Origin: Ottowia massiliensis
Lineage (GTDB): Bacteria; Pseudomonadota; Gammaproteobacteria; Burkholderiales; Burkholderiaceae_C
Length of the DNA stretch: 64,000 bases
Direction: 5' to 3'
Assembly: GCF_900240305.1 (NCBI RefSeq)
Contig: NZ_LT964854.1
Location: forward strand, 868,001 to 932,000
Part shown: one piece after another, positions 1 through 7,860 of the stretch
Layout of the letters: every line of letters starts with the position of its first letter
Numbering within the stretch: position 1 is the stretch's first letter
Position numbers and translations under genes: made by a program
The notes under the pieces: generated by a model
Databases searched by the model: none
Seen by the model: the letters and a program-made list of their open reading frames with translations, nothing else
Told to the model about the DNA's origin: nothing

Positions 1-1026
1 GCGCCCCAGGCTTACCAGCGCCAGATAGGCCAGCACCACAGCCAGCAGGGGCAGCCAGACTAGCGTCAGCCGCCTGCGCCGCGCCCCGCCAGCCGCCCAG
101 ACGCCCCGCAAGGCGAAAGCAGCAGCGGCCAGCAGCGCCAGCGCCAGCAGCGCCACCCAGGCCGCCTCCAGCGCCAGCGATTCAAAACCGTGTCCGCTGG
201 CGCGCCCCAGCTTGCCCGCCATGAACCACCAGAAATCGCCCTCGTGCGGCCAGGTCAGGCGCATGGACTGGCCCAGGCTGTCCGCCCCGGACCTGCGCGT
301 CAGGCCCATCTGCAACGCCGTGGTCAGCAGCCCCGCCAGGGCCAGCGCCGCGCCGCCGCTCATGCCGCGCGCGCGCAGCGCCTGCGGTGGCATGCGCCAG
401 GCAAGCAGCCACCAGCCGCCGCCCATGACCAAAGCGCCCACAGCACCCGACACGTAGGAAAGCCCTGCCAGCAGCCCCAGAGCCAGCACGCCCGCCAGCC
501 GCCAGCCGCCAGCTGCCGCATTGGGCCGGGCGCGGCCAAAGTTCAGCCAGGCCGCCCCCAGCAGCGCCAGCAGGGGCAGGGCCTGGTGATAGGCCAGGTT
601 CTGTTCGCCCCAGTAGCTGCCGGACTGGAGCATGAACACCGTGAAGGCGAACGCCAGCGCCTGCCAGACCGGCTGGCGCAGCGCCCAGCCCAGCAGCCGC
701 CATTGCAGCCAGAGCAGGCCGCCCAGCACGCCCAGCATGGAAAGCGTCTGATACGGCAGCGGGTTGCCGCCCAGCCAGCGCTGGGCCAGGGCGTCCAGCG
801 CCAGCCCCACGGGCGCGATGGTGTTGTTGGCAGCTTCAAACAGGCGCGCCGGGGCAAGCGAAGTGGTTTGCTCCGTGTTGTAGGCCCGCCAGTCGTCCAG
901 AAACGGCAGATCCGTGCCCCAGCGCAGCCAGGCCAATACATTGGCGGCCAGCATGAATAGCGGCAGCGCCACGCAGGCGCGCGGCAGGGCCTGGCGCAGG
1001 CGGGCAAGGCAGTCAGCGCCGGACAT
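1..1026 (-). CDS. Polytopic membrane protein, GtrC/GT-C-like (3' end outside window)
   Basis: The frame is open from an ATG at 1026 to the window edge, so the C-terminus is missing. After a first hydrophobic segment (about residues 17-33) comes the loop DLPFLDDWRAY, followed by many Leu/Ala-rich membrane segments. A paired acidic motif in the first extracytoplasmic loop is typical of GT-C polyprenyl-phosphate sugar glycosyltransferases, but I cannot assign a family firmly. The start overlaps the end of the GtrA gene by 14 bases, so the two are co-transcribed. In gtr clusters the third gene, after flippase GtrA and transferase GtrB, is a large membrane glycosyltransferase that places the sugar on the glycan outside the cytoplasm. 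That role is inferred here from gene order and topology. Confidence 0.7.
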   Translation of the reverse strand, partial: MSGADCLARLRQALPRACVALPLFMLAANVLAWLRWGTDLPFLDDWRAYNTEQTTSLAPARLFEAANNTIAPVGLALDALAQRWLGGNPLPYQTLSMLGVLGGLLWLQWRLLGWALRQPVWQALAFAFTVFMLQSGSYWGEQNLAYHQALPLLALLGAAWLNFGRARPNAAAGGWRLAGVLALGLLAGLSYVSGAVGALVMGGGWWLLAWRMPPQALRARGMSGGAALALAGLLTTALQMGLTRRSGADSLGQSMRLTWPHEGDFWWFMAGKLGRASGHGFESLALEAAWVALLALALLAAAAFALRGVWAAGGARRRRLTLVWLPLLAVVLAYLALVSLGR

Positions 1027-1411
1027 GGGGTGTGAATATCCAGCGCTGCAAAACGAACATGAGCGGCGCAACCGCCAGCGCAGCCGCCAGCGGCGCAGCC
1101 CACTGCGGGCCATGCAGCGCAGCCACCCAGGCCTGCACCACGGCCAGCCCCAGCCCCAGCTGCAGCAAATGGCTGGCCGCCACCCACAGCAGCGAAAAAG
1201 GCCGCCCCGGCCGCGCGAACACGGCGTGGCGCAGCAATGCAAACGACAGGGCAATGCCCGCCACGAATGCCAGCACATAGGCCGCGCGGTAGTCCATCGC
1301 CTGCAGCAGGGCCAGATACAGCGCGTAGCTCGCCAGCGTGTTCAGCCCGCCGGCCAGCAAGTAGCGGACGCTTTCGCCAGCCAGGCGCGCCGCGCCCTCG
1401 CCCGCTTTCAT
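1013..1411 (-). CDS. GtrA-like membrane flippase
   Basis: This 132-residue protein has four predicted membrane segments. The RYLLAGGLNTLASYALY segment near residues 16-32 is characteristic of the GtrA family (PF04138), and the length is normal. GtrA proteins are thought to move polyprenyl-phosphate-linked sugars across the inner membrane. The gene starts 4 bases inside the end of the preceding acyltransferase/isomerase gene and overlaps the next membrane protein, so it lies within a tightly packed minus-strand operon. The family assignment is confident; the sugar it carries is inferred from the neighbouring dTDP-amino-sugar genes. Confidence 0.85.
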   Translation of the reverse strand: MKAGEGAARLAGESVRYLLAGGLNTLASYALYLALLQAMDYRAAYVLAFVAGIALSFALLRHAVFARPGRPFSLLWVAASHLLQLGLGLAVVQAWVAALHGPQWAAPLAAALAVAPLMFVLQRWIFTPHVRR

Positions 1412-2181
1412 GCCAACTCCTTTGCCAGCGCGAGAAATTCGCCGTAGTCGCGGATGTAGTCAGCCGGGTCGTAGGGCAGCGAAGCCAGCACAAGCAGCAT
1501 GGCCCCTTCGGAATAGCGGTACTGCGTGCCCCACACCATGGGAGGCAGATGAAGGCCCAGGCCGGGGCTGTCCAGGCAGAACTCTTCGCGCTGGCGGCCA
1601 TCGTCCACCCGCACGCGCACGGAGCCTTTGACGGCCATGAGGAACTGCTCGCACTGGCGGTGCGCGTGCTCGCCGCGCACTTCCGCATTGGGCACGTTGT
1701 AGATGAGAAAGCTGCGCCGCACGACGAAAGGCAGATCGCGCCCCAGCTCGGCAGCGCACAGGTCGCCCCGCATGTCTTGCACTTCGCGCAGCCGGTACAG
1801 GCGCACGCCCCGCACGGCGCTGGCCAGCGCGCCGCCGCGCGCCGCAGGCGGCGCCTGCCAGTGCGCTGGCGTATCCACATAGCCAGCAATGGTGGCCGCT
1901 TGCGCCTGCACGATGGCGCGCGGCGGCACGTGGCGCGTGACGACGGCCCCCGCTTCGATGCGCGCCTGCGCCCCCACGCGCACGCCAGCAGCAACCACCG
2001 CGCCTTCACCCACCCGCGCGCCCGCGCCAATCACCGCGCCTTCACCCACGCAGGCCGCAGCGGCCAGCGCGCAGCCTGCTTCCAGCACGGCTCCAGCGGC
2101 AGCCACGGCCAGCGGCCCCGCGCTCACGCCCGGCTCCACGCGGGCCAGGGCCAGTTGCGCGCTGGGATGGATGTTTGCCAT
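1408..2181 (-). CDS. WxcM/FdtA-like dTDP-sugar 3,4-ketoisomerase with N-terminal left-handed beta-helix
   Basis: This is a 257-residue protein in two parts. Residues 1-115 carry hexapeptide-type repeats of a left-handed beta-helix and begin with IHPSAQLALARV. Residues from about 120 form a cupin-like domain with FLIYNVPNAEVRGEHAH and QFLMAVKGSVRVRVDDG, which resembles FdtA, QdtA and the C-terminal half of WxcM. Those enzymes convert dTDP-4-keto-6-deoxyglucose to the 3-keto isomer needed for 3-amino-3,6-dideoxyhexoses; HAH is the expected active-site region. The helix domain is short and lacks the longer loops seen in full 3-N-acetyltransferases, so acetyl transfer is doubtful. ATG at 2181 is chosen because upstream in-frame codons overlap the preceding gene, which ends at 2186, four bases away. 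Confidence 0.75.
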   Translation of the reverse strand: MANIHPSAQLALARVEPGVSAGPLAVAAAGAVLEAGCALAAAACVGEGAVIGAGARVGEGAVVAAGVRVGAQARIEAGAVVTRHVPPRAIVQAQAATIAGYVDTPAHWQAPPAARGGALASAVRGVRLYRLREVQDMRGDLCAAELGRDLPFVVRRSFLIYNVPNAEVRGEHAHRQCEQFLMAVKGSVRVRVDDGRQREEFCLDSPGLGLHLPPMVWGTQYRYSEGAMLLVLASLPYDPADYIRDYGEFLALAKELA

Positions 2182-2185
2182 GCTC

Positions 2186-3109
2186 TCAAAACCTTTGCAC
2201 GCGCAGCGCCAGCGCCTGCGGGCGCTGCTTGGTGTTTTCATAGGCGCGCCAGGCGTATGCGCCAACGATGCCCAGGCTCAGGAGATTGAGCGCGCCGAAA
2301 AAAAGAATGACGATCAGCGTCATCGCATAGCCGGGCACGTCAATCCAGCCCATCAAGCGGCCCACGATGGCCGCGCCGCCCAGCGCCAGCGCCACCAGCA
2401 CGCCCAGCCCTCCGGCGCGCACCAGCAGGCGCAGGGGCAAGTCGGAGAAGGCAAACACGCTGTCAGCCAGATAGGCCACTTTCTTGCGCCACGTCCAGGC
2501 CGATTGGCCGTGGCGGCGCGGCAGGCGCACATAGGGCACGCCAGCGCGCCTGAAACCCAGCCAGAAAATCTGCGCGATGAGCGAGCTGCGGCGCTCTTGC
2601 AGCGCCAGCAGGGCATCGCGGAATGCGCGGTTGCACGCGAACACATCCACGCCTCCCGGCGGCATGTCGGCCACCACGTAGCGGCGGTACAGCGCCCAGA
2701 ACAGCTGCGACTGCCAGCGCTGCCACCACGGGTCGTGCCGCATGGCGCGCTCGGCGATCACCACATCCGCCTGGTCTTGCTCCAGCAAGGCGAGCATTTG
2801 CAGCGCCAGCTCTGGCGGCTCTTGCAGGTCAGCCGCCATCACGGCGAAGAAGTCGCCCGCCGCCAGCTCCAGCCCCATGCGCACGGCGGCAAATGCGCCG
2901 AAGTTGCGCGTGAGCAGAACCAGCGTGGCCCGCAGGCCCGTGGCGGGCAGGCGCTCTTGCAAGATGGCATAGCTGCGGTCGGGGCTGCCATCTACCACCA
3001 GCACCACTTCCAGCGATCCGGCAAGCTGGCCGTTCATGTCTTGCAGCGCCGCCAGCAGATCAGGCAGCGACTCTTCGTTTTTGTAAACGGGCACGATCAG
3101 GCTCAGCAT
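2186..3109 (-). CDS. Family 2 polyprenyl-phosphate glycosyltransferase (GtrB/DPM-like)
   Basis: This 307-residue protein has an N-terminal GT-A domain starting MLSLIVPVYKNEESLPDLL, with VLVVDGSPD and AADLQEPPE as the nucleotide-sugar and metal-binding motifs. Two membrane helices follow near residues 230-295. This is the arrangement of GtrB and dolichol-phosphate mannosyltransferase-like enzymes, which load a sugar onto polyprenyl phosphate at the cytoplasmic face. Start ATG at 3109 overlaps the TGA of the upstream aminotransferase by 7 bases. A longer frame to 3187 exists but adds residues not seen in the family. With the GtrA gene downstream it suggests a Gtr-type glycan-decorating pathway. 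Confidence 0.85.
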   Translation of the reverse strand: MLSLIVPVYKNEESLPDLLAALQDMNGQLAGSLEVVLVVDGSPDRSYAILQERLPATGLRATLVLLTRNFGAFAAVRMGLELAAGDFFAVMAADLQEPPELALQMLALLEQDQADVVIAERAMRHDPWWQRWQSQLFWALYRRYVVADMPPGGVDVFACNRAFRDALLALQERRSSLIAQIFWLGFRRAGVPYVRLPRRHGQSAWTWRKKVAYLADSVFAFSDLPLRLLVRAGGLGVLVALALGGAAIVGRLMGWIDVPGYAMTLIVILFFGALNLLSLGIVGAYAWRAYENTKQRPQALALRVQRF

Positions 3110-4245
3110 GCGCCCCCCTGGCTGAAAAAGGCCCGAACCGCTCCTGTCACGCGCCCAATTTGCGCTGGTGACAAGGCCGGGTGGCACGGCAGCGAAATCA
3201 CTTCAGCGCATGCCGCTTCCGTCACAGGCAGGACAAACGCGCTTTCAGCGCGGCGAACCGGCTGGCGATGGTCGGCGATGGGGTAGTGAACTTCGCAGCC
3301 CACGCCCTGCGCCAGCAGATGGGCGCGCAAGGCATCGCGCCGGGACGTGCGCAACACGTACAAATGGGCCACATGGCTTTCATCCAGCCCGGACGGGCAG
3401 CGCACGGGCAGCCCGGCAAAGGCGGCGTTGTAGTGCGCGGCCACGGCACGGCGTGCGGCGTTGGCGGCATCCAGAAGCGGCAGCTTCGCCAGCAGCACGG
3501 CCGCCTGCAACTCGTCCAGGCGGCTGTTCATGCCGCCGGGCAGAGCCACTTCGTATTTGCGCTGCTGCCAGCCGTATTGCCGCAGGGCGCGCAGCCGCTG
3601 GGCCAGTGCGCCGTCAGAAGTGGTCAGCGCTCCGCCATCGCCTACGGCGCCCAGGTTTTTGGTGGGGTAGAAGCTGAAGCACGCCACATTGGCCCATGCG
3701 CCTGCCTTGCGCCCGCCCAGAATCGCGCCGTGGGCCTGCGCCGCGTCTTCCACCAGCGGCACGCGCGCTTGGGCGCACAGGGCCGCCAGCGCGGGCATGT
3801 CCGCCATCCGCCCGTAAAGGTGCGTGGCGATGACGGCGGCGGGCTTGTCTGCCCCGCGCAGCGCTTGCGCCAGCGCGGCGGGCGCAAGAGTCAGGCTGTC
3901 TTCATCCACTTCCACGTACTGCGGCGCGGCGCCTGTCTGGGAAATGGCCGTGCTGGCGTAGTAACCCGCATTGGCCGCCGCCGCCACGCGCTGGCCTGGC
4001 CCCACGCCCAGCGCACGCAGTGCCAGCGTCAGCGCATCCGTGCCGTTGGCCACGCCAATGGCATGCGCCGCGCCCACGTAGTCGGCAAAGGCGGTCTCGA
4101 AAGCCTGCACTTGCGGCCCCAGCACAAACTGCCCCTGCTCCAGCACGCGCTGAATGCAGGCGGCCAAATCAACGTCAAAGCTCATGCCTTGCGTGGTGAA
4201 AAAAGGCACGGCATCCGAAAGGGAGGGGGGGGAGTGTTGAATCAT
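3103..4245 (-). CDS. DegT/DnrJ/EryC1-family PLP sugar aminotransferase
   Basis: This 380-residue protein is the usual length for the family. VANGTDALTLALRALG near residue 67, VEDAAQAHGA near residue 170 and FSFYPTKNLGAVGDGGA near residue 198, which contains the PLP lysine, identify a DegT-type aminotransferase. Because a WxcM/FdtA-like ketoisomerase and rfbA/rfbB are in the same cluster, the likely reaction is amination of the dTDP-3-keto-6-deoxyhexose at C3 (FdtB/QdtB role). It lies 17 bases downstream of rfbA and overlaps the GtrB-like gene. The superfamily is certain; the exact sugar epimer cannot be read from the sequence. Confidence 0.85.
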   Translation of the reverse strand: MIQHSPPSLSDAVPFFTTQGMSFDVDLAACIQRVLEQGQFVLGPQVQAFETAFADYVGAAHAIGVANGTDALTLALRALGVGPGQRVAAAANAGYYASTAISQTGAAPQYVEVDEDSLTLAPAALAQALRGADKPAAVIATHLYGRMADMPALAALCAQARVPLVEDAAQAHGAILGGRKAGAWANVACFSFYPTKNLGAVGDGGALTTSDGALAQRLRALRQYGWQQRKYEVALPGGMNSRLDELQAAVLLAKLPLLDAANAARRAVAAHYNAAFAGLPVRCPSGLDESHVAHLYVLRTSRRDALRAHLLAQGVGCEVHYPIADHRQPVRRAESAFVLPVTEAACAEVISLPCHPALSPAQIGRVTGAVRAFFSQGGAC

Positions 4246-4262
4246 GGCGGCAAGCTGCCTTC

Positions 4263-5162
4263 TCAGGCCCGTTTCGGCGCGGTGCCATCGCGCAGCAGCC
4301 CTTGCAGATATTGGCCATAGCCGCTCTTGGCCAGCGGCTGCGCCAGTTTTTCAAGCTGGGCGCTGTCAATGAAGCCCTTGCGCCAGGCAATTTCTTCCGG
4401 GCAGGCAATCTTCAGCCCCTGGCGCTGCTCCAGCGTGGCGATGAACTGCCCGGCCTGCATCAGGCTCTCGTGCGTGCCCGTGTCCAGCCAGGCGTAGCCG
4501 CGCTGCATGATTTGCACGCTGAGCTGCCCTTGCCGCAAATAAGCGTCATTGACGCTGGTGATCTCCAGTTCACCGCGCGCGCTGGGCCTGACGGCCTTGG
4601 CGATGTCCACCACTTGCGCGTCGTAGAAATACAAGCCGGTAACGGCGTAATTGCTTTTGGGCCGGGCGGGCTTTTCCTCGATGCTGGTGGCCCGGCCTTG
4701 CGCGTCAAAAGCCACCACGCCGTAGCGTTCGGGGTCTTGCACGTGGTAGGCGAACACCGTGGCGCCATCGCGCCGGGCCTGCGCGGCGGCCAGCAGGGTT
4801 TCGAAGTCGTGCCCGTAGAAGATGTTGTCGCCCAGCACCAAGGCGCTGGGCGCGCCGCTCAGGAAGGCTTCGCCAATGATGAACGCCTGCGCCAGTCCGT
4901 CCGGGCTGGGCTGCACGGCGTATTGCAAATGCAACCCCCACTGACTGCCGTCGCCCAGCAGTTGCTGAAAGCGCGGCGTGTCCTGCGGCGTGCTGATGAC
5001 CAGCACATCGCGTATGCCCGCCAGCATGAGCGCAGCCAGCGGGTAATAAATCATGGGTTTGTCATATACCGGCAGCAGTTGCTTGCTGATAGCCAGGGTG
5101 GCCGGATGCAACCGGGTGCCGGAGCCTCCGGCCAGGATGATGCCTTTGCGTGGCAAGGTCAT
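4263..5162 (-). CDS. rfbA: Glucose-1-phosphate thymidylyltransferase
   Basis: The protein is 299 residues. The N-terminus MTLPRKGIILAGGSGTRL carries the nucleotidyltransferase signature GGSGTRL, followed by SKQLLPVYDKPMIYYPL, LVLGDNIFYG and EEKPARPKSNYAVTGLYFYD, all diagnostic for RmlA. It makes dTDP-glucose, the precursor for both rhamnose and amino-dideoxyhexoses. It is separated from rfbD and rfbB by an AT-rich insert (5163-6957) instead of following them directly, so it may rely on its own promoter or on read-through. A degenerate second copy of its first codons lies at about 6069-6107. Confidence 0.95.
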   Translation of the reverse strand: MTLPRKGIILAGGSGTRLHPATLAISKQLLPVYDKPMIYYPLAALMLAGIRDVLVISTPQDTPRFQQLLGDGSQWGLHLQYAVQPSPDGLAQAFIIGEAFLSGAPSALVLGDNIFYGHDFETLLAAAQARRDGATVFAYHVQDPERYGVVAFDAQGRATSIEEKPARPKSNYAVTGLYFYDAQVVDIAKAVRPSARGELEITSVNDAYLRQGQLSVQIMQRGYAWLDTGTHESLMQAGQFIATLEQRQGLKIACPEEIAWRKGFIDSAQLEKLAQPLAKSGYGQYLQGLLRDGTAPKRA

Positions 5163-5261
5163 GCAGCGCCTCTTTTTATCGATTCAAAAGCCAAAATTTT
5201 GGCAGATGCGCAAGTGCGCTACGCCAAAGGCCACGACCCGCAAGCCCCCGGCCACGGAACC

Positions 5262-5356
5262 CCCGTTTTTTCGATCCTCTTTTAATAGCGAGAGTCGCTT
5301 TGATTTCGGGCCTTGCTGCCGTTTTCTGAGCTTTTTTTAGATTCTGATTTGATCGC
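5262..5356. repeat. Compound intergenic repeat, copy A
   Basis: About 95 bases that align through their whole length with 6118-6213. Both have a poly-T/CG(A/C)TCCT box, a central CGCTT...CGG...GCCGTTTT segment, and a second (T/C)TC(T/C)G(A/G)TTT(G/T)AT box. On the minus strand each end reads roughly CTAT..AA...GGAGC.AAAA, which matches the boxes of the nine-copy dispersed repeat elsewhere in the window. Confidence 0.6.
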
Positions 5357-6068
5357 GATTGTGGCCCAGTGGCGGCAGACTCCCGCTGCCGCCTGCCGAG
5401 ATCAGGAATAGACAGAGCCGCCGAAATTGAAGGGGTCGCTTGCTGGAAAGGCAATCTGAAAATCCATTGTTGATTTTCGAATTGCTTTTATTTTGGGCTA
5501 ATACAGATTGGTAATGAAAATAGGCATGAAAAGCGCAAGCAAGCTGTTTTATTGGGTCAATTCAAGCAGGCAACAATAATCCGGATTATTTCGACTCTCT
5601 GATTTATTTGTTTCAATAACAGAACCCGTGAGAGAATTCTATTCGATGAGACATTTCGACAGAATTGGCAATTACGCCTTTTATGAAGAAGAATGATCCG
5701 ATATTTTAAATGCGGCGCAGTCGTGAATTGCGGAAAATGCATGGCCAAGAACACTTGTTGTTTGACTGATATTTCCAACAAGGTATTGAGTCAGTTTTTC
5801 AGGATACAGACATATTTCAGATTGGCCAACAAACGGATAGAATGGCTTAATTTTCCTTGTTTGCCAACTCTTACGCATGGGTCTGAAGCAGTGCCAATGC
5901 GATCGAACGCTGCATTTTTCATTGTTTTCATTGGATATTGAAATATTTATACCTCCATTAATGAGAATGGAGGAATGCAGGCGAATGCTGTAAATAACGT
6001 CGCCCCATTTTTTTGCATCATCCGCAGCGAGATGATCAGGGCGGGGCTGCCGTCTTCTGTCTGCCGCG

Positions 6069-6107
6069 TGGCAGGATCCAAGATGATGCCTTTGTGGGGC
6101 AAAGTGA
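6069..6107 (-). pseudogene. Decayed duplicate of the rfbA 5' end
   Basis: Read on the minus strand this encodes VTLPHKGIILDPA, against MTLPRKGIILAGG at the true rfbA start, and the match is also clear at DNA level. The start ATG has become GTC and similarity fades after about 12 codons. It is directly preceded (upstream on the minus strand) by compound repeat copy B, just as rfbA itself has copy A upstream. This points to a duplication of the rfbA upstream region when the insert arrived. Confidence 0.55.
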
Positions 6108-6117
6108 CGGCTTCCGC

Positions 6118-6213
6118 CCCATTTTTTCGCTCCTGATTTGATAGAGTAACCCGCTTTTATCTCGGAAGTTACAGCCGTTTTTGGGTCTTTTTCAGCTCCG
6201 GTTTTAATAGCAA
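6118..6213. repeat. Compound intergenic repeat, copy B
   Basis: Partner of the 5262-5356 repeat. It begins CCATTTTTTCGCTCCTGATT and ends TCCGGTTTTAATAGC. Both terminal boxes on the minus strand read CTATCAAATCAGGAGCG or CTATTAAAACCGGAGCT, so the element has similar direct boxes at its two ends. Confidence 0.6.
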
Positions 6214-6278
6214 ACCAGCCCGGTGACGAAGGCTTGTCAGCCGGGCCGGGTTGTCGGTTCAGGCAAGATCTCAAGCCA

Positions 6279-6935
6279 TCAGCAGCGGCACTTCGTGTTG
6301 CATTGCGATCTTTCGCCGTTGGGGGTAATGGCGGATGTGCCCTGTTTGCCCGGGGCGATATGGCGTTCGTTCAACAGCGTATTGAAAAACCGGATGAATG
6401 ACTCTTTGCAATCTTCATTTTTCCAGTTCTGGTGTCCCCGGTTTGGAATAATGGTTGCCAGCTCTTTCGGCAAACGCACATCGTATTTGTCACCCTTGCC
6501 GAAATACCAGAATTTTTTGGCCAACAGAACATTTTTCCCATTCAAAACATCTTGCTGGAAATTGTCAGAATTATGGCGCAACCAGGACGGCAATGGTTCG
6601 TAACTTTCTGAACGCTCTTCCAGCCAAATGCAATCACCCGCATCGTTTTCATTTTTCGGGATTTTGCCGTTCAATGCCGCATCCGTTTTGCAGCGGGCAA
6701 CGTATTGCGGCCAAGTCAATATTTCGTCCACCTGCATGCAATACACGATCCGATTGCTGTCGGACCGGCAACCGAAGCCGACGATAATATCGCCGATTTG
6801 CGCGCATCTGCGAATGACAGGTTTGCAAATGGCCAGCGTGCAAATGCCGAATCCGGGTTGGGGGGCTGCACCTGCGTCATGTGCCACTTTATAGGTATGA
6901 AGCAAATGATCTTTTATGTTTTGCAGCTTCATCAT
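6279..6935 (-). CDS. Nmad2-like (nucleotide modification associated domain 2) protein
   Basis: This 218-residue protein has a strong ribosome-binding site, GGAGGTG, six bases before the ATG. Residues 13-100 (HTYKVAHDAGAAPQPGFGIC, then CKPVIRRCAQIGDIIVGFG, then NRIVYCMQVDEILTWPQY) match the pattern I remember for the Nmad2 domain, which is found in phages and bacteria next to DNA base-hypermodification genes. The biochemical activity of the family is not established. The C-terminal half includes PKELATIIPNRGHQNWKNED. Base composition is well below that of the neighbouring rfb genes, which indicates transfer. It sits 22 bases upstream of the rfbD stop in the same orientation, so it splits the rfb operon without breaking a gene. 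No partner modification gene is visible. Confidence 0.6.
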   Translation of the reverse strand: MMKLQNIKDHLLHTYKVAHDAGAAPQPGFGICTLAICKPVIRRCAQIGDIIVGFGCRSDSNRIVYCMQVDEILTWPQYVARCKTDAALNGKIPKNENDAGDCIWLEERSESYEPLPSWLRHNSDNFQQDVLNGKNVLLAKKFWYFGKGDKYDVRLPKELATIIPNRGHQNWKNEDCKESFIRFFNTLLNERHIAPGKQGTSAITPNGERSQCNTKCRC

Positions 6936-6957
6936 TCTTTCACCTCCAAAAAACTAT

Positions 6958-7860
6958 TTACCGCCTCCCGCGCTCAATAATCTCCTCCAGCACCCGCGCC
7001 ACCCCTGCCTGCCAGTGCGGCAGGGTCAAACCAAAAACCGCTTGCAGGCGGCGCGTGTCCAGCCGCGAGTTGAGCGGGCGGCGGGCGGCTGCGGGGTATT
7101 GGCTGGAGGCGATGGGCTGCACGCCGCCGGCAGCGGTTTTGACGCCCTGCGGCCTGGCCTGCCGGGCCAGGGCCAGCACGTATTGCGCGTAGTCAAACCA
7201 GCTGGCTTCGCCCGCTGCCGTCAGGTGATACAGCCCGGCCTTGGCGGGCTGCTGAAGGGTTTGCGAGATGGCGTGGGCCGTCACGTCGGCGATCAGCTCG
7301 GCGCCGGTGGGCGCGCCTTTTTGGTCGTCAATGACGGTCAGGCGCTCGCGCGTGGCGGCCAGCCGCAGCATGGTTTTGATGAAGTTGTCGCCATGCGCGG
7401 CATACACCCAGCTGGTGCGGAAGGTGAGATGCGCGCAGCCGCTGGCGGCAATGGCCTGCTCGCCTGCCAGCTTGGTGGCGCCATAAACGTTCAGCGGCCC
7501 GGTGGCGTCGCTTTCCTGCCAGGGGGCGCTGCCGCTGCCGTCAAACACGTAATCGGTGCTGTAGTGCACCAGCAGCGCGCCGCTGGCGGCGGCTTCGCGG
7601 GCCAGGGCGGCGGGCGCTTCGGTGTTGATGAGGCGGGCCAGCTGCGGCTCGCTTTCGGCCTTGTCCACGGCCGTGTAGGCGGCAGCATTCACGATGACTT
7701 GCGGCTTTGCGGCGCGCACGGCAGCGGCCAGCCCTTGCGGGTCTGCCAGATCGCCGCCTGCGTCCTTGCGCTCCAGCGCCACGATTTCGCCCAGCGGGGC
7801 CAGGGCGCGCTGCAATTGCCAGCCGACCTGGCCGTTTTTGCCCAGCAGCAGAATTTTCAT
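6958..7860 (-). CDS. rfbD: dTDP-4-dehydrorhamnose reductase
   Basis: This 300-residue short-chain reductase starts MKILLLGKNGQVGWQL, with the Rossmann GxNGQxG motif, then VNAAAYTAVDKAE, STDYVFDG and the catalytic NVYGATKLAGE (YxxxK). It catalyses the last step of dTDP-L-rhamnose synthesis using NAD(P)H. The start overlaps the rfbB stop by 4 bases, so the two are translationally coupled. The usual partner rfbC (epimerase) is not in this window, so rhamnose synthesis would need a copy elsewhere. Confidence 0.93.
   Translation of the reverse strand: MKILLLGKNGQVGWQLQRALAPLGEIVALERKDAGGDLADPQGLAAAVRAAKPQVIVNAAAYTAVDKAESEPQLARLINTEAPAALAREAAASGALLVHYSTDYVFDGSGSAPWQESDATGPLNVYGATKLAGEQAIAASGCAHLTFRTSWVYAAHGDNFIKTMLRLAATRERLTVIDDQKGAPTGAELIADVTAHAISQTLQQPAKAGLYHLTAAGEASWFDYAQYVLALARQARPQGVKTAAGGVQPIASSQYPAAARRPLNSRLDTRRLQAVFGLTLPHWQAGVARVLEEIIERGRR

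Larger units (their letters stand above)
5163..6278. other. AT-rich intergenic insert without a supportable gene, bounded by repeats
   Basis: This stretch between rfbA and the Nmad2-like gene is clearly richer in A+T than the flanking sugar genes. Short open frames exist on both strands (for example 5557-5781 and 5681-6274), but none has a recognisable domain, a convincing ribosome-binding site or a stable codon pattern. It contains two related copies of a compound repeat (5262-5356 and 6118-6213) and a decayed duplicate of the rfbA 5' end near 6069-6107. It probably marks where foreign DNA entered the rfb operon. Confidence 0.6.

Noticed and set aside
543..2030. 495-residue minus-strand frame crossing gtrA and the isomerase genes
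   Set aside because: Arg/Trp/Cys-rich translation typical of an out-of-phase shadow; the true genes in the other frame have clear families.
5681..6274. 197-residue minus-strand frame in the AT-rich insert
   Set aside because: It runs through the compound repeat and the decayed rfbA start; translation changes character repeatedly and has no ribosome-binding site.
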